Below the pieces are notes generated by a model. The model made no database searches. It was not told the DNA's origin and saw only the letters and a list, made by a program, of their open reading frames with translations. Shown piece by piece: positions 49,897-58,462 of a DNA stretch of 64,000 nt (position 1 is its first letter; each line of letters starts with the position of its first letter). A program made the position numbers and the translations under genes. This DNA is from an uncultured Lachnospiraceae bacterium (GTDB lineage Bacteria > Bacillota > Clostridia > Lachnospirales > Lachnospiraceae). The stretch lies in contig CAJTLX010000009.1 in assembly GCA_910577165.1 (NCBI GenBank), positions 17,359 through 81,358 of the forward strand. Reading direction: 5' to 3'.

Positions 49897-52713
49897 ATGG
49901 GAAAAAGGAAAATTTGGAAAACTATGGTAAATATTGGAGGTTTTTGCGCACTGTTTTTTGCGGCGTGCGGCAGTCCGGAACAAAGCGAAGAGGGCGTGAC
50001 AATCACACCGACAAATGCGGTTGATTTACCTGCTGCCCCCACAAAAGCAACCGAAATTACACCAACAAATATGCCAGCAGGCACACCAACGGATATACCA
50101 ACAAGTATGCCGACAATTACACGGGGGATCACATTGTACCCGGATTTTTCTGATCTAAATCCGGATGATCCCAAAGATAAGACGGAGGAAGACGCTTTGA
50201 CTTTTCCGACGGTCGCGCCGCTTGACGCGGATCAGATTTTGCCGATCGCCAATACAATGACGCGGGAAGATTTTCCGCTAATTGATGGTTCGACGGCGAC
50301 AATACCGCTTTCGGAAGCGGTTTATTGTCTGGCAACCGGGGAGGATGATGAGGCAGCAAAAAAAGTAATCCACCATACAAAGACCACCAATTCCTACAAT
50401 CGCCTCTACAATGGCGAGGCGAATCTTTTGATTGTCTATGAACCGGCAGATTCCATTATCAAACGTATGCAGGAGGAACCGTTACTGATCAAGCCCATCG
50501 GTCTTGACGCGCTGGTCTTTATGGCAAATGCAAAAAATCCAGTAGAATCATTAAGCGGGGAGCAATTAGTGGAGATTTATTCCGGTGGGATATCAAACTG
50601 GGACAAGGTGGGCGGAAAAGATCAGGAGCTTTTGGCATTCCAACGCCCGGAAGGTTCCGGCAGCCAGACATTGATGCAAAAATTAGTTATGGGTGATGTT
50701 GCCATGGCAGAGGGCGATAATGTATACCGATATGGCACAATGGCAGAAATTTTGGAGGGGATGTTAAATTATACGGGGGATGACAATACTCTGGGGTATT
50801 CCGTCTACTACTATGCAAGCCAGATGTACCATCTTCCGGATCTAAAATTTATGGGAGTTGATGGGGTGATTCCCTCGACACAGACCATCTATGATGGCAG
50901 CTACCCTTATACCAATGCATTTTATGCGGTGATTCGTCCGGATGAGCCGACGGACTCCAACGCGCATCGTATTTTTGACTGGCTGACCGGGAAGGAAGGG
51001 CAGAGCATGGTGCTAGATTTAGGTTATGTGCCAGTGATTATGCCGGAGGGAGCAAAGATCTCAGAAGGGGGAGTTTCTGTGGGCAGCGCGGAGGAATTTG
51101 ATATTGTTCCGGGGGATGTTTTATCAAAGAAAAACTTGGAAAAAGGGCAGTATTTTATTTTTTTTCAAAAACAGAATGTATCCTGGGAATATGATTATGG
51201 CAAGGTGACAATCTATGATCACAACTGGGAGAAATGCGCGACATTTTACAATGCGGAAACCTATGAAAGAGGAGTGTTTGACGGCAGGTATTTATCTATT
51301 GGACAGTACAGAAAGAGTCCAGAAGGAAAGGAAGGATTTGAAAACCGAATCTACGATCTGAAAGAGGGGTGCTTCCTTTCAAACAAATGGCTTGAAGATG
51401 CGTGGCTGCTTGATCCGGTGCGCGGGTATTTTTATAAATGTCCGACAGACGAGGAAAGAAGAACTTATTATTTGGAGCAGGGGGGAAAATTTGACGAGTG
51501 GGGCAGGATCTATAATGTCAAGGGTGAACTTTTGCTTGATCATGTGCCGATGTACGAGGGAGGGATGTTATTACATAAGGAGGGGGATGTTTACCGCTAC
51601 CGATGGCAGACTGCAATACAGAATGAAGAGGGGAATTGGGAATCCTTCTATATTCAGATGTTTTACGATCTGGATTTGCATTTAAAACTGGGAATTTATG
51701 AGGATGAAAAGATACTTCCGAGGGAAAAAGATCGGGTAACTGGCGCGGTTTACGCACTGGAAAAAGAATGTCTTTTTTCCGCGGACGGCGAGATCTTGTT
51801 AAGCCCGGAAAAATTCTTAGAACGCTTCGGGGACGGGAAGGATAAGGAGTGCAGTATAATCGATTACGGGGAGGAGATGGAAGAATTTAATTATCCGAAA
51901 GAAAGCAAACTATATGCGGTTCGCTATAAGGATAAATCCTATTATGTGGATCGGACACTTCAATTTTGCTGGATCGAGGGCGAGGAAAAGGGAGAATGTC
52001 TAGCGGATAACAAAAAAAATCTGCCTTATTATTTTGTGGCAGAAAATACTGGAGAGGACGGGAAAAACCGATACTTTTGTGCGGATGGCAGTCCTCTTTT
52101 AATGGGGGATGGCAATGCGCCGGATCAGGTGTTAGGATACGGCGATAGTTATGCGATGGTGCGGATTACCAGGGAGGCCGTTACCGTTGAGGAGTATCTG
52201 CCAAAAGAGAGTTCATTTGAAGCATATACCTATCCTGCCCCTAATAATCCGGAAGACAAATATTCCTATCATCTCTATTATTTTGGCGCGCATTGTTTTG
52301 CGGCGGTGGATTCGTACAGAGAAGCAGAAAACTATAGGGATGAACTGTGCTTCTTTGTTGGGAGTAAGGAAACCGATTTTTTCCGCGCAAGATGGATTTC
52401 TTTCGATGAGGAATACCATCCAAGGAACAGTCAAAGCAAGATGTTGTATTTTACGATCGACAATAACGAGACCATCACGGTGGAAACGGAGGGGAGTAAA
52501 TACGGGGACGAAGATTTTGTAACAGCGGAGCAGAATCTGCGCCAGTATCTGCTGATCAAGGACGGGAAGGTAAATTTTGTTACCGAGATGGGAGATTTAA
52601 GTTTGATGGCAGACAGATATGTACAGATAAGAGTAGGAAACTATGATACAGTATATGATATGGATGGAAATATACTGATAAGAGCAATAAACAGAATTTT
52701 GGAGAATGATTGA
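49897..52713 (+). CDS. PstS-like lipoprotein with large C-terminal domain
   Basis: A 938-residue exported lipoprotein. The lipobox FAAC places Cys24 at the mature N-terminus; a Thr/Pro-rich linker follows to about 70. Residues about 110-385 resemble phosphate-type binding proteins (SLSGEQLVEIYSGGISNWDK, FQRPEGSGSQTLMQKLV, TGKEGQSMVLDLGYVPV), with a GSGSQT segment where PstS contacts phosphate. Residues about 400-938 form an unfamiliar region with repeated short strands ending in YD or DG turns (VTIYDHNWEKCATF, VYDMDGNILIR), perhaps a beta-propeller. There is no transporter nearby, so it may be a sensor or adhesin, not a transporter component. AAAAGGGGGAG precedes the ATG. Confidence 0.75.
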   Translation: MGKRKIWKTMVNIGGFCALFFAACGSPEQSEEGVTITPTNAVDLPAAPTKATEITPTNMPAGTPTDIPTSMPTITRGITLYPDFSDLNPDDPKDKTEEDALTFPTVAPLDADQILPIANTMTREDFPLIDGSTATIPLSEAVYCLATGEDDEAAKKVIHHTKTTNSYNRLYNGEANLLIVYEPADSIIKRMQEEPLLIKPIGLDALVFMANAKNPVESLSGEQLVEIYSGGISNWDKVGGKDQELLAFQRPEGSGSQTLMQKLVMGDVAMAEGDNVYRYGTMAEILEGMLNYTGDDNTLGYSVYYYASQMYHLPDLKFMGVDGVIPSTQTIYDGSYPYTNAFYAVIRPDEPTDSNAHRIFDWLTGKEGQSMVLDLGYVPVIMPEGAKISEGGVSVGSAEEFDIVPGDVLSKKNLEKGQYFIFFQKQNVSWEYDYGKVTIYDHNWEKCATFYNAETYERGVFDGRYLSIGQYRKSPEGKEGFENRIYDLKEGCFLSNKWLEDAWLLDPVRGYFYKCPTDEERRTYYLEQGGKFDEWGRIYNVKGELLLDHVPMYEGGMLLHKEGDVYRYRWQTAIQNEEGNWESFYIQMFYDLDLHLKLGIYEDEKILPREKDRVTGAVYALEKECLFSADGEILLSPEKFLERFGDGKDKECSIIDYGEEMEEFNYPKESKLYAVRYKDKSYYVDRTLQFCWIEGEEKGECLADNKKNLPYYFVAENTGEDGKNRYFCADGSPLLMGDGNAPDQVLGYGDSYAMVRITREAVTVEEYLPKESSFEAYTYPAPNNPEDKYSYHLYYFGAHCFAAVDSYREAENYRDELCFFVGSKETDFFRARWISFDEEYHPRNSQSKMLYFTIDNNETITVETEGSKYGDEDFVTAEQNLRQYLLIKDGKVNFVTEMGDLSLMADRYVQIRVGNYDTVYDMDGNILIRAINRILEND

Positions 52714-52753
52714 TGACCGGGAATATTCCGGAAATAAAAAAGGAGGAAGCGAA

Positions 52754-53557
52754 TTGGGAAGGCGCGCAATGTCGGGAATTTTTTTTCTCTTTGGTCTTTT
52801 GCTTGCAAGTCTTAGCTTTTTGGGGGGATACTATGCGGTGCAGAATTATTTTGCTGAATCCGCGGAAGTTTCCCGCTTTGTCAGCGAGTACCGGAGTGGG
52901 GAGCATAAGATAAATGTGCAGGGTGACGGTTTTGAAAATTTGGAGGAAGTCAGGGTTAAACTGGAGGCAAAGGCGGCTCCTGCGGCGGTGCGCCTCGATA
53001 TTTTCTGTGTGCTGGAGGAAAAATTAGAGGCGGTGATCAGTGTGTTGGATACGCGTGAGGGGACATGGAAACTTTTTACTTTTCCGGCGGATACACGCGT
53101 GGAACTTGGTGAGACACGCTACCGCAGACTGACCGCGCAGTTTCCGGCACTGCCACAGATGTTTGAGATCGGGATTCTAACGGAGTATACGGGAAGGGAA
53201 CAGGCGGGCGCAGTACTCTCAGCGGTTTTTGAGGATATGCTTTTTTGTCGTTTCCAGACGATAACTTGCTGCACAAAAGAAGAATTATCCGTCTGGTGTG
53301 TTAAGGAGGGGGAGGAATATACCCCGACAAAAAGATTACTGGAATTTTTTGTAAAATCCCCGACAGAGAAAAATATCTGGCAGCAGATAAGTGAGGGGGA
53401 GGATGCATCGCTCTATTATTATCTTGAGGCACTCGCCCTGCTTTCGGAAAAGAATATTACGGCACAACTGATTGCTGGAGAAAGGCTAAGTGACGGCTAT
53501 CGGCTCAATGAGAATCTTGCGAGGCGGCAGCTGGCGGGCAGTGAGATCGCGCGATAA
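52754..53557 (+). CDS. Single-pass membrane protein of unknown function
   Basis: A 267-residue protein. The start is placed at TTG 52754, 6 nt after GGAGG; ATG 52706, inside the previous gene, is the alternative. One N-terminal helix at about 7-27 (MSGIFFLFGLLLASLSFLGG) anchors an outside domain of mixed strands and helices without a motif I recognise. The C-terminal part (EGEDASLYYYLEALALLSEK) is helical. It lies between the PstS-like gene and another small exported protein, probably in one transcript, so a shared envelope role is likely but undefined. Confidence 0.65.
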   Translation: MGRRAMSGIFFLFGLLLASLSFLGGYYAVQNYFAESAEVSRFVSEYRSGEHKINVQGDGFENLEEVRVKLEAKAAPAAVRLDIFCVLEEKLEAVISVLDTREGTWKLFTFPADTRVELGETRYRRLTAQFPALPQMFEIGILTEYTGREQAGAVLSAVFEDMLFCRFQTITCCTKEELSVWCVKEGEEYTPTKRLLEFFVKSPTEKNIWQQISEGEDASLYYYLEALALLSEKNITAQLIAGERLSDGYRLNENLARRQLAGSEIAR

Positions 53558-53578
53558 CGGACACAGGAAGGGATAAAA

Positions 53579-54022
53579 ATGAAAAGTAAAAATTTAGGGC
53601 AGATATTTGCCTTTGCTGTGATTTTGGCATTGGTTGCAAGTCTATGTTACCGCGCAGGGCGCGCGGATGGAGCTTCGGGCGGCGGTGTGCCAGGCTCGGC
53701 GGGAGATCCGCTGATCACGAGATCTTATCTGGAAGAGCGTCTTTCTCAGATACAGAAAGGGGAGGCGGCCTCGTTCCAGAAAGTGACACTGATAAAGGGC
53801 GAGGAACTTGCCCTTTATGCGGGCAGCGAGATGATGCTCTACAGTGGCAATGCGGCGGTAAGGGGAGCGGACGGGCTTGTCAATCTGACCACGGGAGAAC
53901 TGTTCAAAAAGGGAAATTCAACGGTTCGTTACCATCTTTATTTTGCCCCCGTGGATGGCAGCGGGATAAAAGCGGACAGCAATGTAACCGTGTATGTCCG
54001 AGGAAATTACTGGAAAGATTAA
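53579..54022 (+). CDS. Small exported protein of unknown function
   Basis: A 147-residue protein with an N-terminal hydrophobic segment (FAFAVILALVASLCY, about 10-24), a Gly/Ser linker, then a compact strand-rich domain (VTLIKGEELALYAGSEMMLY, NLTTGELFKKGNSTVRYHLY, SNVTVYVRGNYW). The anchor suggests surface display. GGAAGGG precedes the ATG. It follows the single-pass protein by 21 nt. No family recognised. Confidence 0.7.
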   Translation: MKSKNLGQIFAFAVILALVASLCYRAGRADGASGGGVPGSAGDPLITRSYLEERLSQIQKGEAASFQKVTLIKGEELALYAGSEMMLYSGNAAVRGADGLVNLTTGELFKKGNSTVRYHLYFAPVDGSGIKADSNVTVYVRGNYWKD

Positions 54023-54053
54023 AAAATATAAAGATATAAAAGTGAGGTATTTT

Positions 54054-54926
54054 ATGCTTGCAGATTGGGAAAATCACAAAATCAGGAACTGGATCGCGCT
54101 GATACTCGGCGTGTTTTTGATTGCGATATCGGTCAACTGGGTCTATGACCCAGCAGGTATGGTAACGGGGGGCGTGACAGGGCTTGGAATTTCCATCAAG
54201 TACCTGTCCGGCAAATTTCTTCCGGCGGAAATACCGGTATGGCTGACAAATCTTGCGTTTAATCTTCCGCTTTTAATTTTGGCGTGGAAATTACTTGGAC
54301 GAGAATTTATTGTGCGGACATTAGTGGCGACAGGACTGCTCTCATTTTTTATTTATTTGATCCCCTATCTGCCGGTATTTGAAGGAGATCCTCTTCTGGC
54401 CTGCGTCTTTGGCGGGGTGATTGCCGGGGCGGGAATGGGGCTGGTACTTGCCACCATGTCCACTACGGGGGGAACTGATGTTTTGTGTATGTTATTGCAT
54501 ATTAAGTTAAAGCATATTTCCGTTCCCCGTCTGCTTAATTTTGTGGATGGGCTTGTGGTGGTGACCGGCGTGTTTGTCTTTGGCATAAATAAGGCACTCT
54601 ATGCGATTATTTCCGTTTATATTGTATCAAAAGTTTCGGACGGGATTATGGACGGCATGAAATTTGCGAAGATGGCATACATTATTTCAGAGCATTATGA
54701 AGAGATTGCAGGGCGCATTTTAAGTGAACTTGACCGCGGTGTAACTGGCTTAAACGCCACAGGAATGTACTCGAACCAGGATAAAAAAGTGCTTTTTTGT
54801 GTCGTGTCAAAAAAGGAGATGGTAAAGGTTTTGGAGATTGCACATCGGCTCGATCCGCAGGTCTTTGTGATTGTGAGCGATGTCCGTGAAGTGATGGGCG
54901 AGGGCTTCATTGAATACAAACAATAA
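54054..54926 (+). CDS. YitT family membrane protein
   Basis: A 290-residue protein with five to six membrane helices (about 15-205; IALILGVFLIAISVNWVYDP, GGVIAGAGMGLVLATMSTTG, YAIISVYIVSKVSDGIMDG) followed by a cytoplasmic DUF2179-type domain (YNQDKKVLFCVVSKKEM-like, DPQVFVIVSDVREVMGEGF). The function of the family is unknown; the C-terminal domain resembles ligand-binding modules. The start at 54054 is 6 nt after GAGG; the in-frame ATG 53994 lies inside the previous gene without a ribosome site. Confidence 0.85.
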   Translation: MLADWENHKIRNWIALILGVFLIAISVNWVYDPAGMVTGGVTGLGISIKYLSGKFLPAEIPVWLTNLAFNLPLLILAWKLLGREFIVRTLVATGLLSFFIYLIPYLPVFEGDPLLACVFGGVIAGAGMGLVLATMSTTGGTDVLCMLLHIKLKHISVPRLLNFVDGLVVVTGVFVFGINKALYAIISVYIVSKVSDGIMDGMKFAKMAYIISEHYEEIAGRILSELDRGVTGLNATGMYSNQDKKVLFCVVSKKEMVKVLEIAHRLDPQVFVIVSDVREVMGEGFIEYKQ

Positions 54927-55130
54927 TTTTGGTAAAAATGACGAAAAAATAACAAATTATGGAAAATGAGGGCTTTATATATACAAATTAAACAAAATGT
55001 CAAAACGTTATTTGTGTAATTGCTCTATGGTTTTTTTGTTTTTTTTGTTGTAGAATATAAATAGACGGTTAAGTCAGGCATCCAGCATGAAATAACTCAG
55101 TTGAATCACTAAAAATGAGGAGGAACAGAA
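54927..55130. other. AT-rich intergenic region before the UgpC-type ATPase
   Basis: The 204-nt gap is AT-rich with long T-runs (55031-55046). TATAAA at 55046-55051 may be a -10 without a clear -35. A cre-like sequence (core AAAACG, 55000-55013, about 11 of 14 positions of the CcpA operator consensus) is present. GAGGAGG provides the ribosome site for the gene at 55131. No ORF is seen. Confidence 0.35.
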
Positions 55131-56243
55131 ATGGCAAGTCTATCATTAAAAAATATTAACAAAACGTATCCGAATGGATTCGTTGCTGTTAAAAAATTCA
55201 ACCTTGAGGTACAGGATAAGGAATTTATCATTTTCGTAGGGCCGTCCGGTTGCGGAAAGTCCACCACACTTCGTATGATCGCGGGTCTTGAGGAGATCAC
55301 AGGCGGCGAGCTTTGGATTGGCGACAAGATCATGAATGATGTTGAGCCGAAAGACAGAGATATCGCGATGGTATTCCAGAACTACGCTCTGTATCCGCAT
55401 ATGTCCGTATATGACAATATGGCATTTGGTCTTAAATTAAGAAAAACTCCGAAGGATCAGATTGACAAGCTGGTACATGAGGCAGCGAAGATCCTCGATA
55501 TCGAACATCTCTTAGATCGCAAGCCGAAGGCTCTTTCCGGTGGTCAGAGACAGCGTGTTGCCATGGGGCGCGCGATTGTCCGCAATCCGAAAGTCTTTTT
55601 GATGGATGAGCCGCTCTCCAACCTTGATGCAAAACTTCGTGTTCAGATGAGAATTGAGATCTCCAAGCTTCATCAGAGACTGGAGACCACGATCATCTAC
55701 GTAACACATGACCAGACTGAGGCGATGACACTGGGTACCAGAATCGTTGTTATGAAGGATGGCGTTATCATGCAGGTGGATACTCCGCAGAATCTCTACG
55801 ACAGACCGGATAATCTCTTTGTCGCAGGTTTCATGGGCTCCCCGCAGATGAATTTCATCGACAGCAAAGTGACAAAGAAGGGTAATGATGTTTTACTTAC
55901 ATTCGGTTCCCACTCTATTCGTGTTCCGGACGAGAAGGCGAAGAAGTTAGTGGATTCCGGCTATATGGATAAGACGGTTGTGCTTGGTATCCGTCCGGAG
56001 GATGTAAAGGATGAGGAAGCATTTATCAGCAAATCTCCGGAGAGCGTAATTGATGCGACGGTAAAGGTTTACGAGCTTCTCGGTGCCGAGGTATTCCTGT
56101 ACTTCGACGTGGATCAGTTCAGCATTACTGCGCGCGTAAGTCCGCGCACAACAGCGAGACCGGGCGATACTGTCCGCCTTGCACTCGATCTTTCCAAGAT
56201 GCATATCTTTGACAAAGAGACGGAGCAGTGCATCGTACACTAA
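55131..56243 (+). CDS. ugpC: ABC transporter ATP-binding protein, UgpC/MsmX type
   Basis: A 370-residue CUT1-type ATPase. The Walker A (GPSGCGKSTT), Q-loop (MVFQNYALYPHMSV), ABC signature (LSGGQRQRVAMGRA), Walker B (VFLMDEPLSNLDA) and H-loop (YVTHDQTEA) are intact, with a MalK-like regulatory/OB domain from about 240. It is alone, without permeases. Gram-positive bacteria often use one such shared ATPase (MsmX/MsiK) for many sugar transporters. Codon use here looks more biased (GGTATCCGT-type codons) than its neighbours, suggesting high expression. A strong terminator follows. Confidence 0.93.
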   Translation: MASLSLKNINKTYPNGFVAVKKFNLEVQDKEFIIFVGPSGCGKSTTLRMIAGLEEITGGELWIGDKIMNDVEPKDRDIAMVFQNYALYPHMSVYDNMAFGLKLRKTPKDQIDKLVHEAAKILDIEHLLDRKPKALSGGQRQRVAMGRAIVRNPKVFLMDEPLSNLDAKLRVQMRIEISKLHQRLETTIIYVTHDQTEAMTLGTRIVVMKDGVIMQVDTPQNLYDRPDNLFVAGFMGSPQMNFIDSKVTKKGNDVLLTFGSHSIRVPDEKAKKLVDSGYMDKTVVLGIRPEDVKDEEAFISKSPESVIDATVKVYELLGAEVFLYFDVDQFSITARVSPRTTARPGDTVRLALDLSKMHIFDKETEQCIVH

Positions 56244-56254
56244 TCCGCAGGTAA

Positions 56255-56283
56255 ATGCGCAGGGGCGCGAATGGAAGAGAAAT
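56255..56283 (+). repeat. Dispersed intergenic motif, copy 2
   Basis: ATGCGCAGGGGCGCGAATGG then AAGAGAAAT, between the ATPase stop and its terminator. Shares most bases with 47139-47161 and 57561-57584. Confidence 0.45.
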
Positions 56284-56286
56284 GAG

Positions 56287-56320
56287 AGGGTATCAAAACA
56301 TTGTTTTGATACCCTTTTTT
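56287..56320 (+). terminator. Terminator after ugpC
   Basis: AGGGTATCAAAAC (56287-56299) and GTTTTGATACCCT (56303-56315) give a perfect 13-bp stem, 3-nt loop, then TTTTT. Confidence 0.92.
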
Positions 56321-56350
56321 GAAAATTGTGTTAAGTTTCTTGAAAACTCA

Positions 56351-56379
56351 TTTACTTTTCGCGGAAAAAGTGTTAAACT
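56351..56379 (+). promoter_or_regulatory. Promoter for the CdaR-type regulator
   Basis: TTTACT at 56351-56356 and TAAACT at 56374-56379, 17 nt apart, 37 nt before the start at 56416. A second TTGACA at 56379-56384 has no matching -10 downstream. Confidence 0.5.
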
Positions 56380-56415
56380 TGACAATAGTATAGCAGAAAG
56401 GTGTGGTGTCCACAT

Positions 56416-57504
56416 ATGATTTCAAATCAGATTCTTCAGAATACAATAGAGGGCTTAAAGACGATTACGCGCGTGGATATCTGTGTTATGGACACGGAGG
56501 GAAAGACGCTTGCGACGACTATCGGGAATGCGGAGGAGTATGAGAGTGCGGTGCTCGCGTTTGTGGATTCACTCGCGGACAGCCAGGTACTTGCCGGATT
56601 TCAGTTCTTTAAAGTATTCGATGAGCACCAGTTGGAATATGTGATTTTGGCGCGCGGCGAAACTGACGATGTGTACATGATCGGCAAGCTCGCGGCATTT
56701 CAGATTCAAAATCTGTTAGTGGCTTATAAAGAGCGCTATGATAAGGATAATTTTATCAAGAATCTCCTCCTTGACAACCTGCTTTTGGTGGATATCTACA
56801 ACCGCGCCAAAAAGCTGCATATTGAAACCGATGTGCGCCGGGTTGTCTTTATTATTGAAACAAAAAATGAGAAGGACACGAACGCACTTGAGACGGTGCG
56901 CAGCCTCTTCTCCGGCAAGACAAAGGATTTTATTACGGCGGTTGACGAGAAGAATATTATTTTGGTAAAGGAACTCAAGCCGAACGAGACTTATGACGAT
57001 ATGACAAGGACGGCGAAAGTGATTCTTGATATGTTAAATACCGAGGCGATGACCAAGGCGCATGTGGCCTTTGGCACGATTATCAACGAGATCAAGGATG
57101 TCTCGCGCTCGTATAAAGAGGCGAAGATGGCACTCGATGTGGGCAAGATATTTTACAGCGGGCGCAATGTGGTGGCGTACAGCAATTTGGGAATTGGACG
57201 TTTGATTTACCAGCTTCCAATGCCGCTTTGCAAAATGTTTATTCGCGAGATCTTTGACGGCAAATCGCCGGATGACTTTGACGAGGAGACGCTGACCACA
57301 ATCAATAAATTTTTTGAGAACAGCTTAAATGTCTCCGAGACTTCAAGACAGCTCTATATCCACCGAAATACTTTAGTGTACCGGTTAGATAAACTGCAAA
57401 AAAGTACGAATCTTGATCTGCGCGTTTTTGACGATGCCATCACCTTCAAGATCGCATTAATGGTAGTTAAATATATGAAATATATGGAAAATCAGGAATT
57501 TTAA
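56416..57504 (+). CDS. CdaR/PucR-type transcriptional regulator
   Basis: A 362-residue protein. The N-terminal part (about 1-110, ITRVDICVMDTEGKTLATT, FFKVFDEHQLEYVILARGE) resembles a sugar-diacid-recognition type sensor domain. A middle GGDEF-like linker region (about 130-275) follows, then a C-terminal PucR helix-turn-helix (LNVSETSRQLYIHRNTLVYRL, residues about 305-325) that is diagnostic. Family members activate catabolic genes for sugar acids, allantoin or related compounds. It stands alone between terminators, next to the sugar-transport ATPase; a link to sugar uptake is a guess. The start at 56416 is chosen 7 nt after GGTG; GTG 56401 is possible. Confidence 0.8.
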   Translation: MISNQILQNTIEGLKTITRVDICVMDTEGKTLATTIGNAEEYESAVLAFVDSLADSQVLAGFQFFKVFDEHQLEYVILARGETDDVYMIGKLAAFQIQNLLVAYKERYDKDNFIKNLLLDNLLLVDIYNRAKKLHIETDVRRVVFIIETKNEKDTNALETVRSLFSGKTKDFITAVDEKNIILVKELKPNETYDDMTRTAKVILDMLNTEAMTKAHVAFGTIINEIKDVSRSYKEAKMALDVGKIFYSGRNVVAYSNLGIGRLIYQLPMPLCKMFIREIFDGKSPDDFDEETLTTINKFFENSLNVSETSRQLYIHRNTLVYRLDKLQKSTNLDLRVFDDAITFKIALMVVKYMKYMENQEF

Positions 57505-57510
57505 GAAAGA

Positions 57511-57560
57511 TGCTGATACCGGGAGGGGATGGAAAGGAAGCTTTCCGGTATCGGCATTTT
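57511..57560 (+). terminator. Terminator after the CdaR-type gene
   Basis: TGCTGATACCGG (57511-57522) pairs with CCGGTATCGGCA (57545-57556) with one G-U pair, followed by TTTT. An inner GGAAAG/CTTTCC stem (57531-57546) stacks on it. Confidence 0.8.
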
Positions 57561-57584
57561 ATGCACAGGGGCGTGAGTGGAAAT
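57561..57584 (+). repeat. Dispersed intergenic motif, copy 3
   Basis: ATGCACAGGGGCGTGAGTGG then AAAT, directly after the terminator T-run. Same pattern as 47139-47161 and 56255-56283. The remaining leader to ftsE (57585-57709) has several small stems: GTTGC/GCAAC (57587-57600) and CAAGTAG/CTACTTG (57616-57646). Confidence 0.45.
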
Positions 57585-57709
57585 TAGTTGCCTACGCAAC
57601 ACACGCCCCGCGCGGCAAGTAGAAGAAAAAAACGCTCTCCTACTTGATTTAAGGGGAGTGAATGTGTGTAAACACAAATGGGGGATAGTTGCTAGAAAGG
57701 AAGGAAATA

Positions 57710-58462
57710 TTGAGCAAACGTTACGATCTGGAAAGCCAGTTAAAGGACATCGACGTGCCAGTTATCCTTTTTGAAAATGTGTCAAAGGAATACCAGAGCG
57801 GGATACCGGCACTAAAAAATGTAAATATAGAGATACGCAAGGGGGAATTTGTTTTTATTGTCGGAAACAGCGGTTCTGGCAAATCGACTTTAATTAAACT
57901 GATGCTTAGGGAAATTAAGCCGACTTCCGGGCGTGTCTATGTGGCGGGGAAGCTCCTTGAAAAATTAAGGAGATGGCAGGTGGCAAAATTTCGCCGTAAA
58001 CTTGGGATTGTATTTCAGGATTTTAGGCTCTTGCCGGATCGAAGTGTGTTTGAGAATGTCGCGTTTGCGCAGCATGTAATTGAGGCACCCGCGCGTGAAA
58101 TAAGACGGCAGACTCCAAGGATGCTGGCACTTGTCGGTCTGTCGGAAAAGGGCAGGGCGATGCCGGGAGAACTTTCCGGCGGGGAGCAGCAGCGCGTGGC
58201 ACTAGCGCGCGCCCTGGTAAACAATCCAGTAATTCTTTTGGCAGATGAGCCGACCGGCAATCTCGATCCGAAAAATTCATGGGAGATCATGCATCTTCTT
58301 GAGGATATCAACCGCCGGGGAACTACGGTTGTTGTGGTGACACACAACAGGGAGATTGTGGATGAGATGCAAAAGCGTGTGATTACAGTAAAGAACGGAA
58401 TTATTGTCAGCGATCAAAAAGGTGGGTATGCATATGCCAAGAATGAGTACAGTAGTATATAG
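57710..58462 (+). CDS. ftsE: Cell-division ABC ATPase FtsE
   Basis: A 250-residue ATPase. Walker A (GNSGSGKST), Q-loop ([20 protein letters not shown], the FtsE-type stretch), signature ([15 protein letters not shown]), Walker B ([14 protein letters not shown]) and H-loop ([16 protein letters not shown]) are complete. It works with FtsX to control a peptidoglycan hydrolase. The TTG start at 57710 follows AGGAAGGAAA; the frame opens earlier at TTG 57689 without a ribosome site. The tail overlaps ftsX by 29 nt. Confidence 0.93.
   Translation: MSKRYDLESQLKDIDVPVILFENVSKEYQSGIPALKNVNIEIRKGEFVFIVGNSGSGKSTLIKLMLREIKPTSGRVYVAGKLLEKLRRWQVAKFRRKLGIVFQDFRLLPDRSVFENVAFAQHVIEAPAREIRRQTPRMLALVGLSEKGRAMPGELSGGEQQRVALARALVNNPVILLADEPTGNLDPKNSWEIMHLLEDINRRGTTVVVVTHNREIVDEMQKRVITVKNGIIVSDQKGGYAYAKNEYSSI

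Noticed and set aside
57577..57774. 65-codon ORF in the ftsE leader
   Set aside because: It lacks a ribosome site and a plausible protein composition, and its end overlaps ftsE in another frame.
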